Below, in pieces: positions 20,201 to 29,342 of a stretch of DNA of 29,823 nt (position 1 is its first letter; the number at the start of each line of letters is the position of its first letter). The stretch spans positions 1 to 29,823 of IMG/VR virus record IMGVR_UViG_3300037488_000937; one strand, written 5' to 3'. The DNA is from a virus. The translations under genes were made by a program, and so were the position numbers. The notes beneath the pieces are model-generated. The model saw nothing but the letters and a program-made list of their open reading frames with translations. It did not search any database and had not been told where the DNA came from.

Positions 20201-22692
20201 AACTCAGCAAAGAGACCCGGCTGGGGAACCTTATTCATTTCAGTCGAGAGAGCCAGGCTCCGATTCTTACTATCTAGAGCAGCGATGATATCCTCACGAC
20301 TCTTATACTTCAGAAGTCCGCCGCCTTCAACAGTTTTGGTCTCAAGAATCCTAGCGATAGTATCTTCAGGAGTACCAGTCTTAAGGGCGATAGTCTCCAG
20401 ACCGTAGCCTTTGCTTGCTAGGTCTGTGACGGCATTGAGTTGGGCTACCTTCATAGCTTCCTCAAGCTCAGTCAGAGTAGTAGCAACAGCTGACTTCCCT
20501 CCAACCATAGGAGTAACTTCTGGCATCTGGATCAGAAGCTCATCGGGAAGCTCTCGTAAACCTGACCTAGCAATCTGTGCCCAATCTCGTACCGGTGGGA
20601 AAGCTAGAATCTCAGGCGCAGCTTTAGAGATAGAACCACCAGGCCCCATATCTTTTACGCCAGCAAAGATATCATCGACGTGAACCTTATACATCTTCAC
20701 GCCCTTCTCATATCCTTGTGTGAATTCACTCGCCTTCTTACCAGACAAGGCGTAGCTCTCAAGTGCTTGGTGTTGTCTAGGCTCTTGGGCGAGACCACGA
20801 TAAAGCCAGACGAAACCATCTTCATCAGCCATAGTCTGCATCTTAGCACGAAGTGCCTCGCTCTGTTTAGAGTTATAAATTCTAGAAACAGTATCACGTA
20901 GACGGATAGCTTCCTTATTCTTCATATTAAGAGCAGTTACACCCCCTGGAATAAGGTTCTTATGAAGCGCTGCACCTAAACGCAACTCTTCTTTCTCTCC
21001 TTTCACCCAATCCATTAATGCCTTATGGCTCTCGTATTCTACTCCAGCCTTTTGGGTTCCTTTCCAATTGTAAAGACTATAAGAGTCCCACTCAACTTCA
21101 ACTCTCTTCAGATCATCAACATAAGTAGCCGAGACTCCGCCCTTTCTGATAAGCGCAGCCTGTTGTACAGCACCCCAACTAGGCTTCTCTTTAGTTAGTT
21201 TGATCGAGAGTTTCAGGGTAGGATCAGCTTCCAACAACTTCCCAGCCCGGCCATAGATAGCCTTCAAAGCAGGGAGATCATCTGGATCAAGGATAGCCTT
21301 TTGGAAGTCGGCCGGCTCCCACTTCTCGACAGCTAAGACAGCTTTGGCATAGTCTGCATCCAGTTCAGCAGTATGAGCACCACGAGCAGTAATAGACCAG
21401 TCTGCGTCAGGAGCTCGGCCGAAGTTCTTGCCAATTTCAGCTTCTAGTCCTTCAATAGTTTTACCCATATCAGCTACATTCATGTAGAGCGGGCCGTCAG
21501 CTTTCCCAATGTAGCGGTTATGAGTTGCCAAGTAGATAGCATCAGTCTTGACAGCAACTTCAACAGGCTCGGCTACGCCTTTGATAGCCCTAAGGACAGT
21601 TTTGAAAAGCGAAGGAGCTTCTTGCAACTTTCCTGCAGCTTCTCCAGCAGCGAGTTTTCCTGTGGTTCCTTTAACTTCAGCGAAGCCAATCTTATCCAGA
21701 CCAGCATTCTCAACCTTGGCGATGAAGCTAAGATATTGTTCAGTTACTTCGGCAGGAGCAGTGTCCAAGAATTTCTGGAAGTCTCCTACTGAAGCTTCTT
21801 TCAGTTTAGTTACGAGACTTGCCTCTTCTCTGACAGCAGTATTCCTAAGAGTCTCAATAGTGAAGGGCTTCAAAGCCCAAGTATTAACCGTGTCCGCGTC
21901 TGCTACAATAGTCTTGAGATTCTCTACGCCTTGAGCATGAACGGCGGCCAGCTCACCTAAGTGCGAACGCTGTGTAATAGATGCTTCAACCATAGGATCC
22001 CAAAGGACATCCTTGAGAACCACGTTGGCCTCCTTCTCAATAGCGCCTGTAAGCTTTCCTATCTGGCTCTTAGCAATGATAGTGCCCAGACCTGTCTGAA
22101 TACCAGTGCCAAAAGCTACACCCATAAGGAAGTTAGAACCTAAGTTCTTCATGTAATCTTCCAGGTAAGGGTGCGCAGACATAGTGCCTATGATAGCAAT
22201 CTCGGCGGCGATATTATCGGTCACAGCATTCATAGCAACGCCACGATAGACATCCCACTTAGCCTTGATAAAAGCTGCATCCTTACCTGCATTAGCGAAG
22301 GCAGCCTCTGTTTGAGCCAAGCGAGAAGCCTGACCAGCTTCAGAGAAGAAACTCATTCCCTTAGCACCAGACCGCAGCATGTTCATCCCTTTAATAGAGA
22401 GACCAACAGGGGCTAGGATTCCACCTACGAAGGAAGCAGTTCTGACAGCATCTGGGTGCTCATTATAAACCTGAAGAGCGTCTTGATCAATACGTAAGAG
22501 CAAATCGGCAGTATCCGCATTGTACTTCTCAGGAGTCAAGGAGTTCCAATACGTAGTTCCGATATCTACCACAGTAGCCATAGCACCATAAACCAGTTTC
22601 TCAGGCAAAGCCATAGAGGAGCCAGCTGCAGCAGTAGGAGCTAAGTATTTATCAAGAGGCTCGTAAGCCCCTGTCTCGTCAAGAATGCTCAT
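17236..22692 (-). CDS. Giant virion/ejection protein, 1818 aa
   Basis: This is a very large Ala-, Leu- and Glu-rich protein, last in the leftward virion operon. Its ATG overlaps the upstream stop (ATGA), with GGAGAAGGAAA as ribosome site. It has hydrophobic stretches at about 188-207 (FLMGVAFGTGIQTGLGTIIA) and about 1510-1540 (Gly/Leu/Phe/Met-rich). Position and size match the T7 gp16-like ejection protein that crosses the host envelope during DNA entry and the 'large polyvalent' phage proteins. There is no lytic transglycosylase motif at the N-terminus that I recognise. Residues about 625-700 show an Arg...Ser-x-x-Thr...Glu pattern (Arg632, Ser655, Thr658, Glu694) that could be an ADP-ribosyltransferase-like domain; uncertain. 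Confidence 0.75.
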   Translation of the reverse strand: MSILDETGAYEPLDKYLAPTAAAGSSMALPEKLVYGAMATVVDIGTTYWNSLTPEKYNADTADLLLRIDQDALQVYNEHPDAVRTASFVGGILAPVGLSIKGMNMLRSGAKGMSFFSEAGQASRLAQTEAAFANAGKDAAFIKAKWDVYRGVAMNAVTDNIAAEIAIIGTMSAHPYLEDYMKNLGSNFLMGVAFGTGIQTGLGTIIAKSQIGKLTGAIEKEANVVLKDVLWDPMVEASITQRSHLGELAAVHAQGVENLKTIVADADTVNTWALKPFTIETLRNTAVREEASLVTKLKEASVGDFQKFLDTAPAEVTEQYLSFIAKVENAGLDKIGFAEVKGTTGKLAAGEAAGKLQEAPSLFKTVLRAIKGVAEPVEVAVKTDAIYLATHNRYIGKADGPLYMNVADMGKTIEGLEAEIGKNFGRAPDADWSITARGAHTAELDADYAKAVLAVEKWEPADFQKAILDPDDLPALKAIYGRAGKLLEADPTLKLSIKLTKEKPSWGAVQQAALIRKGGVSATYVDDLKRVEVEWDSYSLYNWKGTQKAGVEYESHKALMDWVKGEKEELRLGAALHKNLIPGGVTALNMKNKEAIRLRDTVSRIYNSKQSEALRAKMQTMADEDGFVWLYRGLAQEPRQHQALESYALSGKKASEFTQGYEKGVKMYKVHVDDIFAGVKDMGPGGSISKAAPEILAFPPVRDWAQIARSGLRELPDELLIQMPEVTPMVGGKSAVATTLTELEEAMKVAQLNAVTDLASKGYGLETIALKTGTPEDTIARILETKTVEGGGLLKYKSREDIIAALDSKNRSLALSTEMNKVPQPGLFAELNKRGLDNSSDSILEYYLLSSKSDIVRQFGETLLSKDLQVSQKALYDELATITGSEMKTSMLSSTNQVMEALGPVGMIANYIGKETIRIKNQLTESFEKPISGLMSSIIQKGEAHLIEANTSIAVNASIKGPRIYKDGAFWVPANNVKLQDFLSLLKLSDDEFRGALNAAEEGKEFATKALFKGQEYEIATPELRQMWEKIQDYGREMYEMKNVRYKAMGKEGLNDIGLWAPSFNPRNKSIAYVHNLVNDTTSMLYAESDELLATAIKSYEDALRSKHGANWRAHERIVTKNMQEPYNTLAGRHDSLTMQAADLTKQHGGASTPTIVSTDTSVFQDLLQGYQEHIHGGVEGIMEIKMNSTMNALKNLSDISQGMYAAESKGILSKLGSKPADVGQTVRKILLGQPLLSEHKPWSELQQRLQVGSDMVLKNITEVFQPLLTPLTTKLTGAKLRSEAEWSNILKEMDAKGIVNPFDSLDKTFGLGRYMLEGKGTAEGLTPRGVALGNATAATLMLRVGELAQPLVNALSLPILTSAAMNRKLASSFMGTAIDPEAKFALARTMHNGVRLMNHPTESVKWSKLAEERGLFNIELRNVTELLEHQRSLDPGLMTLAEKGIESKLVSLLSKPADWSESFVRRTSFFTAVDMAKRAYPGISDTGVMIFARNFMDEAIGNYTAAQRPAFFQGTFGVALGLFQTYMLTMAQAMYRQVEHKDWASLGKMLLTQGTIFGAASLPGFQIVSEQIGKSFSDNNVDLETGLIRSMPDKMADIVLYGLPSSFGPGITTRGEIQPRIPNPFAVDQLVLVNMTGQAYTAMERVASAAWNADESAGRAILEAISLQSISRPIARISELAVGRSITSRGDIVSDDIQPSNLDNFFSLSTLSRVMSTRPLEEIKAREALHMNTVYGAADRDKRRAVTARLKSHIRNGNLDSEVLDNLAERYMRTGSSVGWRAAVSDAIKQAGQSGDATTMKKLGKDNILNVMIDDLE

Positions 22693-24347
22693 TTTCCTTC
22701 TCCTGTAGCAAACGCTTTAGAAGCACGTAAGAGGGTTGGGCTAGTACCAGGGCCGCCGGCTTTTTCAATAGTCTTTGTTATACTTCCTTTAAGAACACCG
22801 CTAGCAGAGAGATTCTCAAATGGGGTGGTAAGAGCTTCGTAAGGAAGTCGAGCTGTTGCTCCTATAGCTAAGCCAGCCATATTGGCAGCTTCGCCTATGC
22901 CAGTTCCTATAGCTTTGAAAGGCATAGCAATTGCTTTAGCGATATTCATCCCAGAAGCTTCCATAGTAAGCTTAGCCTTCATTTGCTCAACTAGGAAAGG
23001 GCGTACTGGAAAGAGGGTGGAGTCATTCTGCTTCTTAACAGCTTCGGTGTAGTAAGACAGAAGTTCCTGGCCTCTTGCTTTCTTCTGCTCTAAAGTATCT
23101 GCTTGGTTAGCCAAAGCTATAGCTTGGTCAAAAGAGATCTTGCCATTACCAGAGACTTTCACATCACTAGCCGCAGCTTGAAGCCAAGCCGGGGGAGGAA
23201 CCTTGCTTCTATTCTGCAGGCCCAGCAAGTCAGTGGTGAATTCTTTCTCCGCTATGAACTTACCATACTCTTTAGCAACTTCTTGGCGAGTGAAAGCGGA
23301 AGCCCTCTGTGCTTCTTTATCTCCAGAGAGTCCTGCTACAGCAGCAGACATCTTCTTTTCCCACTCTTTTACATTAGGGCCAAAAGCTCCTGCATTCTTC
23401 ATCTCAGTGAACGCGGCCTGCATAGCGTTAGGATCAGCAACAATACGCTCAAGAGTCTGCATCTTAGGTCTAGCATCAGCTCCAAGAACTCTCTTTTCAT
23501 TATTGAAAGCAAGCTGTGCTGCATACTTATTGCCTGTCAGAGCCAAAGCTGCTACTTCTTGCGGGCTTTCAGCTGAGAGCGCTATTTGAACTTGCTCAAT
23601 ATTCTTTTGGTTCCCTTTAAGAAATTGATATTGCTGACGTGGATCATCAAAGCCACTAAGAGCTGCAAGCTTCTCGCGCTGATCAGTGGAGAAACCAGAG
23701 AGAGTATCTAAGGCCCGGCGCTCCATATCTCCTAGCTTGTCCATCTCTCTTTGCTGATTCCGCTTAGAGAAGTCAATAAGAGTAGTGGCATAGGTCTGCA
23801 AGGAAGCAAAGGCCGGATTTCCCTTTAGAATCTCAGGGATAGCGCCGTCAGCTGCATTCCTAGCAGCCATTAAGTTCTTCTTAGCAGCAACAACTTCATC
23901 ACTATCAATATTGCCATACTTCAGAACATAAGCAGGAGTTGATTGCTCTCGCATCTTAAGCTGTCTAATTTGATTCTCTAGATCAGGAATCCCGTACTTA
24001 GCAGCTGCAGTAGCTTGGGCTTGATTGTAGAAGTCAGTAGCCTTAGCTGCTACAGAGGCCTCAGTCATAGCCAACTTCTTGGCATAGGCTTCTGGGTCAT
24101 CTTTCAGCGCACCAAGTTCTGCCATCTGTGTATCCAGATTAGCCATGAAGTTGGCGCCGCTAGGAGTTTCTCTAGCAGCTGTAGAAGGAGCTATCTGCCG
24201 AACAGGAGCGGGCTTAAAAGCTTCCCGCATTACGTCGGCCTTGGTAGGAAGAATCTTCCTCCCTTCTTCCGTAAAGAAAGAAGTAGAAGGCTCTGAGTTA
24301 TCTTGAGCTAAGGAAAGAAGCTCTTGGTCATAGGTGGATAGTGACAT
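22689..24347 (-). CDS. Internal virion (ejection) protein candidate, 552 aa
   Basis: The chosen start is the ATG at 24347, with AAAGGAG 8 bases upstream. The frame is open nine codons further (to 24374), but that would overlap the previous gene and lacks the signal. The protein is Ala-, Lys- and Gln-rich and largely helical. It has a Pro/Ala-rich linker near residues 45-65 and a hydrophobic Gly/Ala region near residues 475-520 (Met/Ile/Ala/Gly pattern) that could insert into a membrane. Composition and placement, between the 327-aa and 1818-aa proteins, match T7 gp15-type core proteins. Family not confirmed. Confidence 0.7.
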   Translation of the reverse strand: MSLSTYDQELLSLAQDNSEPSTSFFTEEGRKILPTKADVMREAFKPAPVRQIAPSTAARETPSGANFMANLDTQMAELGALKDDPEAYAKKLAMTEASVAAKATDFYNQAQATAAAKYGIPDLENQIRQLKMREQSTPAYVLKYGNIDSDEVVAAKKNLMAARNAADGAIPEILKGNPAFASLQTYATTLIDFSKRNQQREMDKLGDMERRALDTLSGFSTDQREKLAALSGFDDPRQQYQFLKGNQKNIEQVQIALSAESPQEVAALALTGNKYAAQLAFNNEKRVLGADARPKMQTLERIVADPNAMQAAFTEMKNAGAFGPNVKEWEKKMSAAVAGLSGDKEAQRASAFTRQEVAKEYGKFIAEKEFTTDLLGLQNRSKVPPPAWLQAAASDVKVSGNGKISFDQAIALANQADTLEQKKARGQELLSYYTEAVKKQNDSTLFPVRPFLVEQMKAKLTMEASGMNIAKAIAMPFKAIGTGIGEAANMAGLAIGATARLPYEALTTPFENLSASGVLKGSITKTIEKAGGPGTSPTLLRASKAFATGEGK

Positions 24348-24361
24348 AATCTTAGCTCCTT

Positions 24362-25345
24362 TTACCAGCCCCAACTGTCATCAGATTCCCAATATCCTTG
24401 CTGCGAATCACTTGAGCCTCCTGACATAGAAGTAAAGCCTTCAAAGCCTGTTGCTCCCGCAGGACGCTCATAGCCAGTATCAAAGGAAGGTGAATAGAAT
24501 TGATCTGCTCCATAACCGCCTTGGAAAGTAGTACCGGCGCCAGAGGAATTGACTATGAAACCAGAGCCAGAAGGAACTTCTTGCCCATTATAGAACAGAG
24601 CGCCTTGGCTAGGGGCATAAGAATATCCGCCGCCCCCACTATAAGACGGGCCGGGATCATAGGCTGGAATAGGAGCAGAGCCTCCTTGTGGGCCTACGGG
24701 TTGAAAGTAACTACCTCCACCTCCTCCACCAGTCCTGCTAGAAGTCTGGCTTTGACTCTGCACACTCTTCTGCACTTTAGTTAAATCAAGAGCCTTGAGA
24801 AGTTGCTCTTGCAGAGTAGGATCAGCGCGAGTAAGAGCTTCGAGAACCCCTTGCAGCTGCGCAGAGATTCCGCCATAGGCTTTAGCTTGTTCAGCACCTA
24901 AAGCTCCTGCAGACTGCGCACTCTCTGTTGCCAGCTTCTGGCTTAGAAGACCTTGCATACTACTTGCAGAAGTTCCAGCTCCTTGGATAGACTTGGAGAT
25001 AGCCGGCATATTCTGCTCAAGGCTTCTACGCAATTGCTGGGCCATGAGATCGGCTGCATCGCTGTAGGCCGCCGACTTAGTATAGTCTCCTAGAGTCCCA
25101 CGAGCGCTCTCAAGCTGAGTTTGGCGTTCTGCTCTTTGAGCCTTCTGTTCAGCAGTTCCACCAGAGGCCATCTGACGAATAGTCTCCATAAGGATAGCTA
25201 GGGCTTCTGGGTTTTCAATCCCAGTAAAGCTAGAACCCATACCACCAGAAGAACTTACATCAGTAATACCTTGAGTCGGATTAGTAAGAACAACCCCCGA
25301 CTGAGCCGGAGTAAGAGCGCGAGATGTTTCTTGGAAGGAGGCCAT
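24362..25345 (-). CDS. Small internal virion protein candidate, 327 aa
   Basis: AAAGGGATAATATT precedes the ATG. Residues 50-195 are an Ala/Gln/Leu-rich helical region (AEQKAQRAERQTQLE, QQLRRSLEQNMP and so on) similar in character to T7 gp14 or P22-type DNA-transfer proteins. From about residue 210 the sequence becomes Gly-, Ser-, Tyr- and Pro-rich (a run of six Gly, GPQGG, GGGGYSYAP), likely disordered. It ends in an acidic aromatic tip (DDSWGW), which may be a docking peptide. No family signature is seen. It is the first of three ejection candidates in the operon. Confidence 0.65.
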   Translation of the reverse strand: MASFQETSRALTPAQSGVVLTNPTQGITDVSSSGGMGSSFTGIENPEALAILMETIRQMASGGTAEQKAQRAERQTQLESARGTLGDYTKSAAYSDAADLMAQQLRRSLEQNMPAISKSIQGAGTSASSMQGLLSQKLATESAQSAGALGAEQAKAYGGISAQLQGVLEALTRADPTLQEQLLKALDLTKVQKSVQSQSQTSSRTGGGGGGSYFQPVGPQGGSAPIPAYDPGPSYSGGGGYSYAPSQGALFYNGQEVPSGSGFIVNSSGAGTTFQGGYGADQFYSPSFDTGYERPAGATGFEGFTSMSGGSSDSQQGYWESDDSWGW

Positions 25346-25368
25346 AATATTATCCCTTTATCTAAAAG

Positions 25369-28300
25369 TTATCTTCTACCTGCAATTGTAGCTCTGAACT
25401 CTAGACCTGTCAAGTCAAAGTTCCCGTCAATTTTAATAGTATGCCAGCGAGCGCTGATATCCTTATAAGATACACCCAGCACAGCATCTGCAAAGGAAGT
25501 CATTGTAGAAATAGAATTCTCTATTACTTTCCCATCCATACTACTCTCTGTAATGATATTGAAAGTAGAGGGATTCCGCATCGAGGCTTTTACTTCTAAG
25601 AGATTGCTCATTCCTTGTCTATAAAAGCCTGCTTTGCCATAACGAATCCAGCTATCTACAGGAGCTGAGTCAAAGAGATACATGTCTCCACTAGGCGCCA
25701 AGATTCCTGCATTAGTTCCTAGGTCTGTATAAGACAAGACAGCCGAGGACTCTGTATTGATTGGATTAGTTTCTAGCAAGAGCTTAAAGTCGCCTTTGTA
25801 CTTGCCCCACTTCTTAAGCTGCAAGTCAAAGACAATAGCTCCTGCAAAAGTTGGATAGGACGCAGAGATTGAGCCCGTCTGGAAAAGGAACGTAGAACCT
25901 GGAAGAGAGAAAGAGAGATCGCGCTCAAGAGGATAGGCTGGGTCAATGACGTCAGAGGAAAGGAAAGGATCAACTCCATAGACAGAGATTCCATCAATGG
26001 TTCCCGCTGCGGGGTCTGTGATACGCTGAGCTGTATATTCTGAATAAGACCAGAGATTAGGAGGTAGAGAACTAACAGGCTTATTCTCCCAGATTCTAGG
26101 AGTCATAGAGCCAGCAGGAACACGGCGCTTGATTGTAAAATTGCCATAGAGATGGTCTTCGATAAGATCCCAGTGAGTTACAAGCATACGAATTTGCGAG
26201 TAGCCCATATTTTTTGTAACCTCTGCGACAGTAAAGTTACTAGTTGGATTATAAGAAACAACGTAGTTATTTATAACATAATTAACTATAGTTTCTCGTG
26301 TTATTTCATATACTTTATTAAAGGTACGCCTAAGTATTACCTCTTTTGCTGGCATATCTCCTATATCGCCTGTTTTAGTAAGCCATTCATTATTACCTTC
26401 CCCTGTTACTAACTCTCCTAGCATAGAAGGCATAGGATTAATATAGGATAGAGTAGTAATATCTAATCCAGTTATCCAGTTATCTCCAACAAGATCCCCG
26501 GACGCGCCCGCGTCTACATAGCAGGAAGCAGAATTAACTTTATAAATAAGACTATTTCCAGTAGGTGCGGTAAACCCGTGCACACGATCAGCGCTCAATG
26601 TTCCAAATGCTATGTGGGCAGGTAAGACCCATGACCCGGTATTACTAAGAGGAGCCACTAAATAGCTATTAGTCACAGTATAAGTAGATATAAGACCGCC
26701 CCCGGGCCATCTAAGTGTTATTAATCTAGTACCTGCATAGACTTTTACTGAATTTATATATACTTCATACCCTATCTCCCAGTTATAATTACCTGGACTT
26801 AGATAGGTTTCAATGAAACTAGTTCGTTGCTCAGTTACTGTAGCAGGGGAAATCCCTATATTTACTATATCCGAAGTACTCTCGATCTTCTCTTTATTCA
26901 GCAACTGATGTTTAGTGAAACTTTCCCATTCAGCTTCCTGAGCTAAGATAAGTGCTTCATTATTGTTATAAATATCGGCGCCATACGTAGAGAAGAACGC
27001 CCGCACCTCAGGGAAGTCTTTCTGTGTTCCATAATGGTAAGCAGAGATAGGGGGATTCAGTAGGTTCGTAATAGTAGCGGCGGTAGGCTCGCCGACATTC
27101 GAGAGAATTGCATTAAAACCAGTATAGGGAACTCTACCGGCAGCTTCAAAGAAAGGTCTCATATACTCCCAGCGAGCATAGAACCCTGCGAGCATGGTAT
27201 CAATCGTAGTTGTATAGAGAGGAGTCCAGCGCTCATTCAAACCACTCTTGAAAATATTCCCGCCATTACCTAGCTCATTCCGAATAATATCCCACAACTC
27301 AACAGCAGGAAGTGTATAATTCGGAATCGGATCATTGTCCGAAGGAATGTACCAATCAATAGTAAAGATATAAGGATTAGCTCTACCTTCTGAGAAGGAG
27401 ACGGCGCCATTGATATAGCGATTATCTGTCAGGGAGAAACAGAGATAGCGGTCTTGAAGGATATTAAGATAGACAGGAGTTCTACTCTCTTTCAAGAGAT
27501 CATAGAGTTCAGGGACAATCCACTCAAGCTCGTGTTTGCCTGTTAAGCTAGTGTACTTACCAACTTTAACAATGCCATTGTTTGTGAAAGCAAAGTGCTC
27601 TGAGTCCGCCTGTCCTGTGGTAACAGCTCCGCTATGAGCAATACCCGTGGAAGTAAGAACTTGTTTAGCATCCCAAAGAAGGTTCCCAGAAGCAGTGAAG
27701 TTGGCGCCTACGATACTCTTAGTCGTATAGATAATGAAGCCTTCTCCATGCTGGCGACAAGTTACAATCCGTCCAACAAGTGCTTCAAAGATTGAGTTAC
27801 CAGCTAGGTTCTCAATGGAAGGAGTGAAATCTGTGAGGTCAAGGTTGCTAGACCATCCAATACTGTTAGCAGAATCCCAGAAACCTAGTCGAGTCCCTGC
27901 TTTGAAGATTCCCATCTGACCTGCCATATTAAGGAAAGAGGGGGTGAAGTTTGTAATAGCGAGATCGTTTAAGAGATTATAGGCTGGAACTGCTGGAATA
28001 GCGGGAATAGCGGGAATAGCTGGAGTGCCTACGAGATAAAGATTTGCAGCAGTAGGCCAACCTATTACAAATCCAGTGAAACCTGCTATAGAAATTGGGA
28101 ATGATGTAAGCGGAAAGTCTTTGTAGAACATATTTCCAGAGACGTCACCGTCATTAACAAACACCCGAAGAGAGAGGTCAGCTAGAGGAGGAGTTCCAGA
28201 AAGGATGTTAATATCAAAACTAGCATTACTACCAGCAAGAAGGTCAGTTACATAAATTGAAGAACTCACCTCACCTAGAGCATTCACGTATTGATATTCT

Positions 28301-28911
28301 ATTCCATAGTAGTTACCATTAATAAATGTACCATCACCAGTGGTTCCTACTGACTCTGCGAATGTTTGATAGACAGAGGGATCTGCAACAAGCGCCCCCA
28401 GCACAGCCGGAACCTCAGGAATCCCAGGAATCCCAGGAATCTCAGGAACCGTCAAAGTTCCAATAGCAGTTGTATAGACTTGCCCTGTTCCCTGCTTGTA
28501 CATATAGAGAACGTTCTCAATAATGCACCATGTCCACTCTTCGTAGACCTCTGGATCATACGTATGAACAACAAGCTGTATCCAGCGCAGATCAGTTCCA
28601 TCAGCTAAGGCAATCCAAATACCATCTTCACAGAGAGCAATCAAGCGGTTCTCAAAAGTGGGAAGCTGATAGAGAAGAACGAATTGGGCCCGACTTCCCA
28701 AAGCTTCTATTGCCAGTTTCGAGTTCGTCCCGAAATAGCTCTTATAGCCATAGCTAGTAGGAAGGAAGTTGTATCCCTCATAAGGAAGAACCGGCAGAAC
28801 TTTCTCTTCTCCATCTTCTCTGTCAGTATTGATTAGGTTCTGAGGAAAGGCGTTAGGATCTCCTGGAAGATAGCTCTTAGTGATGTCAATAATCTGAGTG
28901 CGCTGGGCCAT
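25369..28911 (-). CDS. Tail nozzle-like structural protein, 1180 aa
   Basis: AAAGGAAATAAC precedes the ATG. The N-terminus (SYLPGDPNAFPQNLINT... EKVLPVLPYEG) and C-terminus (HTIKIDGNFDLTGLEFRATIAGRR-like ending) resemble phage nozzle/tail-tubular-B or stabilisation proteins, and the body is beta-rich with many Gly/Asn/Trp turns, fitting a propeller-like structure. Two matched proline ladders (PxIPxIPxIPxVPA at 156-169 and 297-310) bracket a 128-residue insert. Residues about 670-900 are encoded by a markedly AT-richer stretch and may be a second insert. It is followed by ejection protein candidates, as in T7-type tails. Assignment is by context and resemblance. Confidence 0.7.
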   Translation of the reverse strand: MAQRTQIIDITKSYLPGDPNAFPQNLINTDREDGEEKVLPVLPYEGYNFLPTSYGYKSYFGTNSKLAIEALGSRAQFVLLYQLPTFENRLIALCEDGIWIALADGTDLRWIQLVVHTYDPEVYEEWTWCIIENVLYMYKQGTGQVYTTAIGTLTVPEIPGIPGIPEVPAVLGALVADPSVYQTFAESVGTTGDGTFINGNYYGIEYQYVNALGEVSSSIYVTDLLAGSNASFDINILSGTPPLADLSLRVFVNDGDVSGNMFYKDFPLTSFPISIAGFTGFVIGWPTAANLYLVGTPAIPAIPAIPAVPAYNLLNDLAITNFTPSFLNMAGQMGIFKAGTRLGFWDSANSIGWSSNLDLTDFTPSIENLAGNSIFEALVGRIVTCRQHGEGFIIYTTKSIVGANFTASGNLLWDAKQVLTSTGIAHSGAVTTGQADSEHFAFTNNGIVKVGKYTSLTGKHELEWIVPELYDLLKESRTPVYLNILQDRYLCFSLTDNRYINGAVSFSEGRANPYIFTIDWYIPSDNDPIPNYTLPAVELWDIIRNELGNGGNIFKSGLNERWTPLYTTTIDTMLAGFYARWEYMRPFFEAAGRVPYTGFNAILSNVGEPTAATITNLLNPPISAYHYGTQKDFPEVRAFFSTYGADIYNNNEALILAQEAEWESFTKHQLLNKEKIESTSDIVNIGISPATVTEQRTSFIETYLSPGNYNWEIGYEVYINSVKVYAGTRLITLRWPGGGLISTYTVTNSYLVAPLSNTGSWVLPAHIAFGTLSADRVHGFTAPTGNSLIYKVNSASCYVDAGASGDLVGDNWITGLDITTLSYINPMPSMLGELVTGEGNNEWLTKTGDIGDMPAKEVILRRTFNKVYEITRETIVNYVINNYVVSYNPTSNFTVAEVTKNMGYSQIRMLVTHWDLIEDHLYGNFTIKRRVPAGSMTPRIWENKPVSSLPPNLWSYSEYTAQRITDPAAGTIDGISVYGVDPFLSSDVIDPAYPLERDLSFSLPGSTFLFQTGSISASYPTFAGAIVFDLQLKKWGKYKGDFKLLLETNPINTESSAVLSYTDLGTNAGILAPSGDMYLFDSAPVDSWIRYGKAGFYRQGMSNLLEVKASMRNPSTFNIITESSMDGKVIENSISTMTSFADAVLGVSYKDISARWHTIKIDGNFDLTGLEFRATIAGRR

Positions 28912-28921
28912 GTTATTTCCT

Positions 28922-29323
28922 TTATTTTCTACTGACCTGAGAGGCTAACGAGAGACCTTTCCAGGTCTGTAGGAATTGGATTACTGCTGTTCCGTCGGCG
29001 CTATCGCCGATAATAGCAAAACTCTTCTTATCTAAAGGTGGAGAGATAACTGTGAGAATATTAGCCAAGACGAAAATAGCATCAGTTTTTAGAACTCCGT
29101 CTGCTGCTGCTGAAGCTACTGCGCCTGATACTGCGAATTGAATTATGCAGTCTGCGTTGGCACTAAGAGCCATGACCTCAATAGAAGCAGGGCAAGTGAG
29201 AGCAGCTGTAGAACTGGCAGATAAGAAACTCTTTTTTATGATTCCATGAGGACGAATAATATCCAGAGGAATAGCTTTTCCGTCTGCTGTAGAGAATGGA
29301 TAACGTCCTTCAATATCTGCCAT
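28922..29323 (-). CDS. Small virion-like protein, 133 aa
   Basis: AAAGAAAAGATC lies before the ATG, and the stop is 11 bases before the nozzle-like gene's ATG. The product starts with RYPFSTADGKAIPL and consists of short strands (CIIQFAVSGAVASA, DAIFVLANILTVISPP, KSFAIIGDSADGTAVIQFLQTW), predicted as a small all-beta domain, ending in a basic SRK. This composition and its place in the virion operon suggest a head-completion, decoration or tail-associated protein. A similar small beta protein is common next to tail genes in podovirus-like phages, but I cannot name the family. Confidence 0.55.
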   Translation of the reverse strand: MADIEGRYPFSTADGKAIPLDIIRPHGIIKKSFLSASSTAALTCPASIEVMALSANADCIIQFAVSGAVASAAADGVLKTDAIFVLANILTVISPPLDKKSFAIIGDSADGTAVIQFLQTWKGLSLASQVSRK

Positions 29324-29342
29324 GATCTTTTCTTTCTATTGT

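Noticed and set aside
24348-24374. Nine-codon N-terminal extension of the 552-aa gene
   Set aside because: It would overlap the end of the 327-aa gene and lacks the AAAGGAG site that precedes ATG 24347.
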